From Alteromonas stellipolaris (lineage in GTDB: Bacteria; Pseudomonadota; Gammaproteobacteria; Enterobacterales; Alteromonadaceae), in NCBI RefSeq assembly GCF_001562115.1, contig NZ_CP013926.1:2666001-2730000 (forward strand): a stretch of 64,000 nt of DNA, written 5' to 3'. Shown piece after piece: positions 63,498 to 64,000 of this stretch. The notes beneath the pieces are model-generated. The model worked only from the letters and a program-made list of their open reading frames with translations, was not told the DNA's origin and searched no databases. Position numbers and translations under genes: made by a program. Every line of letters begins with the position of its first letter. The stretch's first letter is position 1.

Positions 63498-64000
63498 ATG
63501 TCAACAGAATCATTGCAAGTAAGCGAATCAAACGGATTGACGTTTTTAGAGGTAGATAACCACCTCGGTTCAGCAAAAATCAGTTTATTTGGCGGACATG
63601 TTTTATCTTTTATTCCAAAAAGAGATGGGCAGGAACGCTTATGGATGAGCCCCCATGCCTACCTTAACGGTGAACGCCCTATACGTGGTGGAATACCTGT
63701 GTGTTGGCCATGGTTTAGTGACGACCATGGCAAAGCGAAAGGTGAGCTGCCTGCCCATGGCTTTTTGCGCACACAAGTGTGGCAGTTAACATCATCAAGC
63801 GAAGATGAAACTGGCACGCATATTACGCTTACCCCATCTTTCACGCGAGCAGAAGGGTTTGAACATGACTGTGCTGTTACCCTATCAATTACTGTAGGTG
63901 ACGCCCTCACCGTATCGTTAATTACAGAAAACACAGGCGTAGTACCTTTTACTTACAACTGCGCGTTACACAGTTACTTTCATGTTGATCATATTCAAGC
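63498..64000 (+). CDS. yeaD: D-hexose-6-phosphate mutarotase (YeaD-like), partial
   Basis: ATG at 63498 with GGAGG ideally spaced; the gene runs off the right edge (first ~167 residues seen). YeaD/aldose-1-epimerase-like enzymes interconvert alpha and beta anomers of glucose-6-phosphate. Visible: AKISLFGGHVLSFIPKRDGQERLWMSP, RPIRGGIPVCWPWFS, LPAHGFLRTQVWQL (catalytic-type His region) and FTYNCALHSYFHVDHI. Its position after gapA is the same as in E. coli, supporting a link to hexose-phosphate metabolism. Confidence 0.9.
   Translation, partial: MSTESLQVSESNGLTFLEVDNHLGSAKISLFGGHVLSFIPKRDGQERLWMSPHAYLNGERPIRGGIPVCWPWFSDDHGKAKGELPAHGFLRTQVWQLTSSSEDETGTHITLTPSFTRAEGFEHDCAVTLSITVGDALTVSLITENTGVVPFTYNCALHSYFHVDHIQ

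Noticed and set aside
63659..63934. Open frame of 91 residues on -
   Set aside because: Antisense to the mutarotase gene, which has clear homology.

Overview
The window reads as chromosomal DNA of a marine gammaproteobacterium of the Alteromonadales, most likely Alteromonas or a close relative. This is inferred from protein character and gene order (recC-recB-recD, hdfR/maoP, a yqjD/yqjE-like cluster, yeaC/msrB/gapA/yeaD homologues within 17 kb), not from a database search. No tRNA, rRNA, CRISPR array, insertion sequence or prophage was seen; coding density is high. Nothing looks recently acquired.

Layout. 0-8 kb: the end of an animal-type heme peroxidase, a small Rho_N-type protein, a Tat-exported aminotransferase of HisC type, a 1466-residue membrane protein with Cache-like sensor segments and a C-terminal module resembling a degenerate AAA/STAND NTPase plus winged helix, and an orphan. 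8-18 kb: recC-recB-recD with 4-base overlaps. 18-29 kb: dimeric dUTPase, a long-chain acyl-CoA ligase, a 1393-residue propeller/PAS/GGDEF/EAL regulator, an RNase J-like enzyme, yceH, two small DUF proteins, and an HdfR-type LysR gene. 29-34 kb: a 55-residue gene, maoP, a PRC-barrel protein, an ArsR repressor with the cysteine pair of persulfide sensors divergent from a rhodanese, a LysR gene and exoD.

34-40 kb is a signalling cluster: sigma-54 response regulator, a 74-residue protein that is little more than a histidine-kinase DHp helix pair, a CHASE3 phytochrome-type kinase, an Rcp1-like single-domain receiver and a REC-kinase-REC-REC hybrid. 40-47.5 kb: a DUF883/YqjE-like envelope-stress operon, a lipoprotein, YfbR-type nucleotidase, YtjA-like membrane peptide, a small acidic lipoprotein, a DUF349 coiled-coil protein, YeaC and a zinc-ribbon membrane protein. 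47.5-64 kb is metabolic: sodium:alanine symporter, M14 carboxypeptidase, a long GapB-like GAPDH, DUF2989 lipoprotein, MsrB, Gnd, the glycogen/maltodextrin operon malQ-glgB-glgX, GapA and the start of a YeaD-type mutarotase. Together these link glycogen breakdown and branching, central glycolysis and the oxidative pentose phosphate pathway.

Best leads: the stand-alone DHp mini-protein in the signalling cluster, the giant Cache/degenerate NTPase protein, the hdfR-(55 aa)-maoP locus, the SqrR-like sulfide switch with a candidate operator, an intrinsic terminator placed directly against the glgB ribosome binding site, and a block of stacked hairpins upstream of the dUTPase gene.
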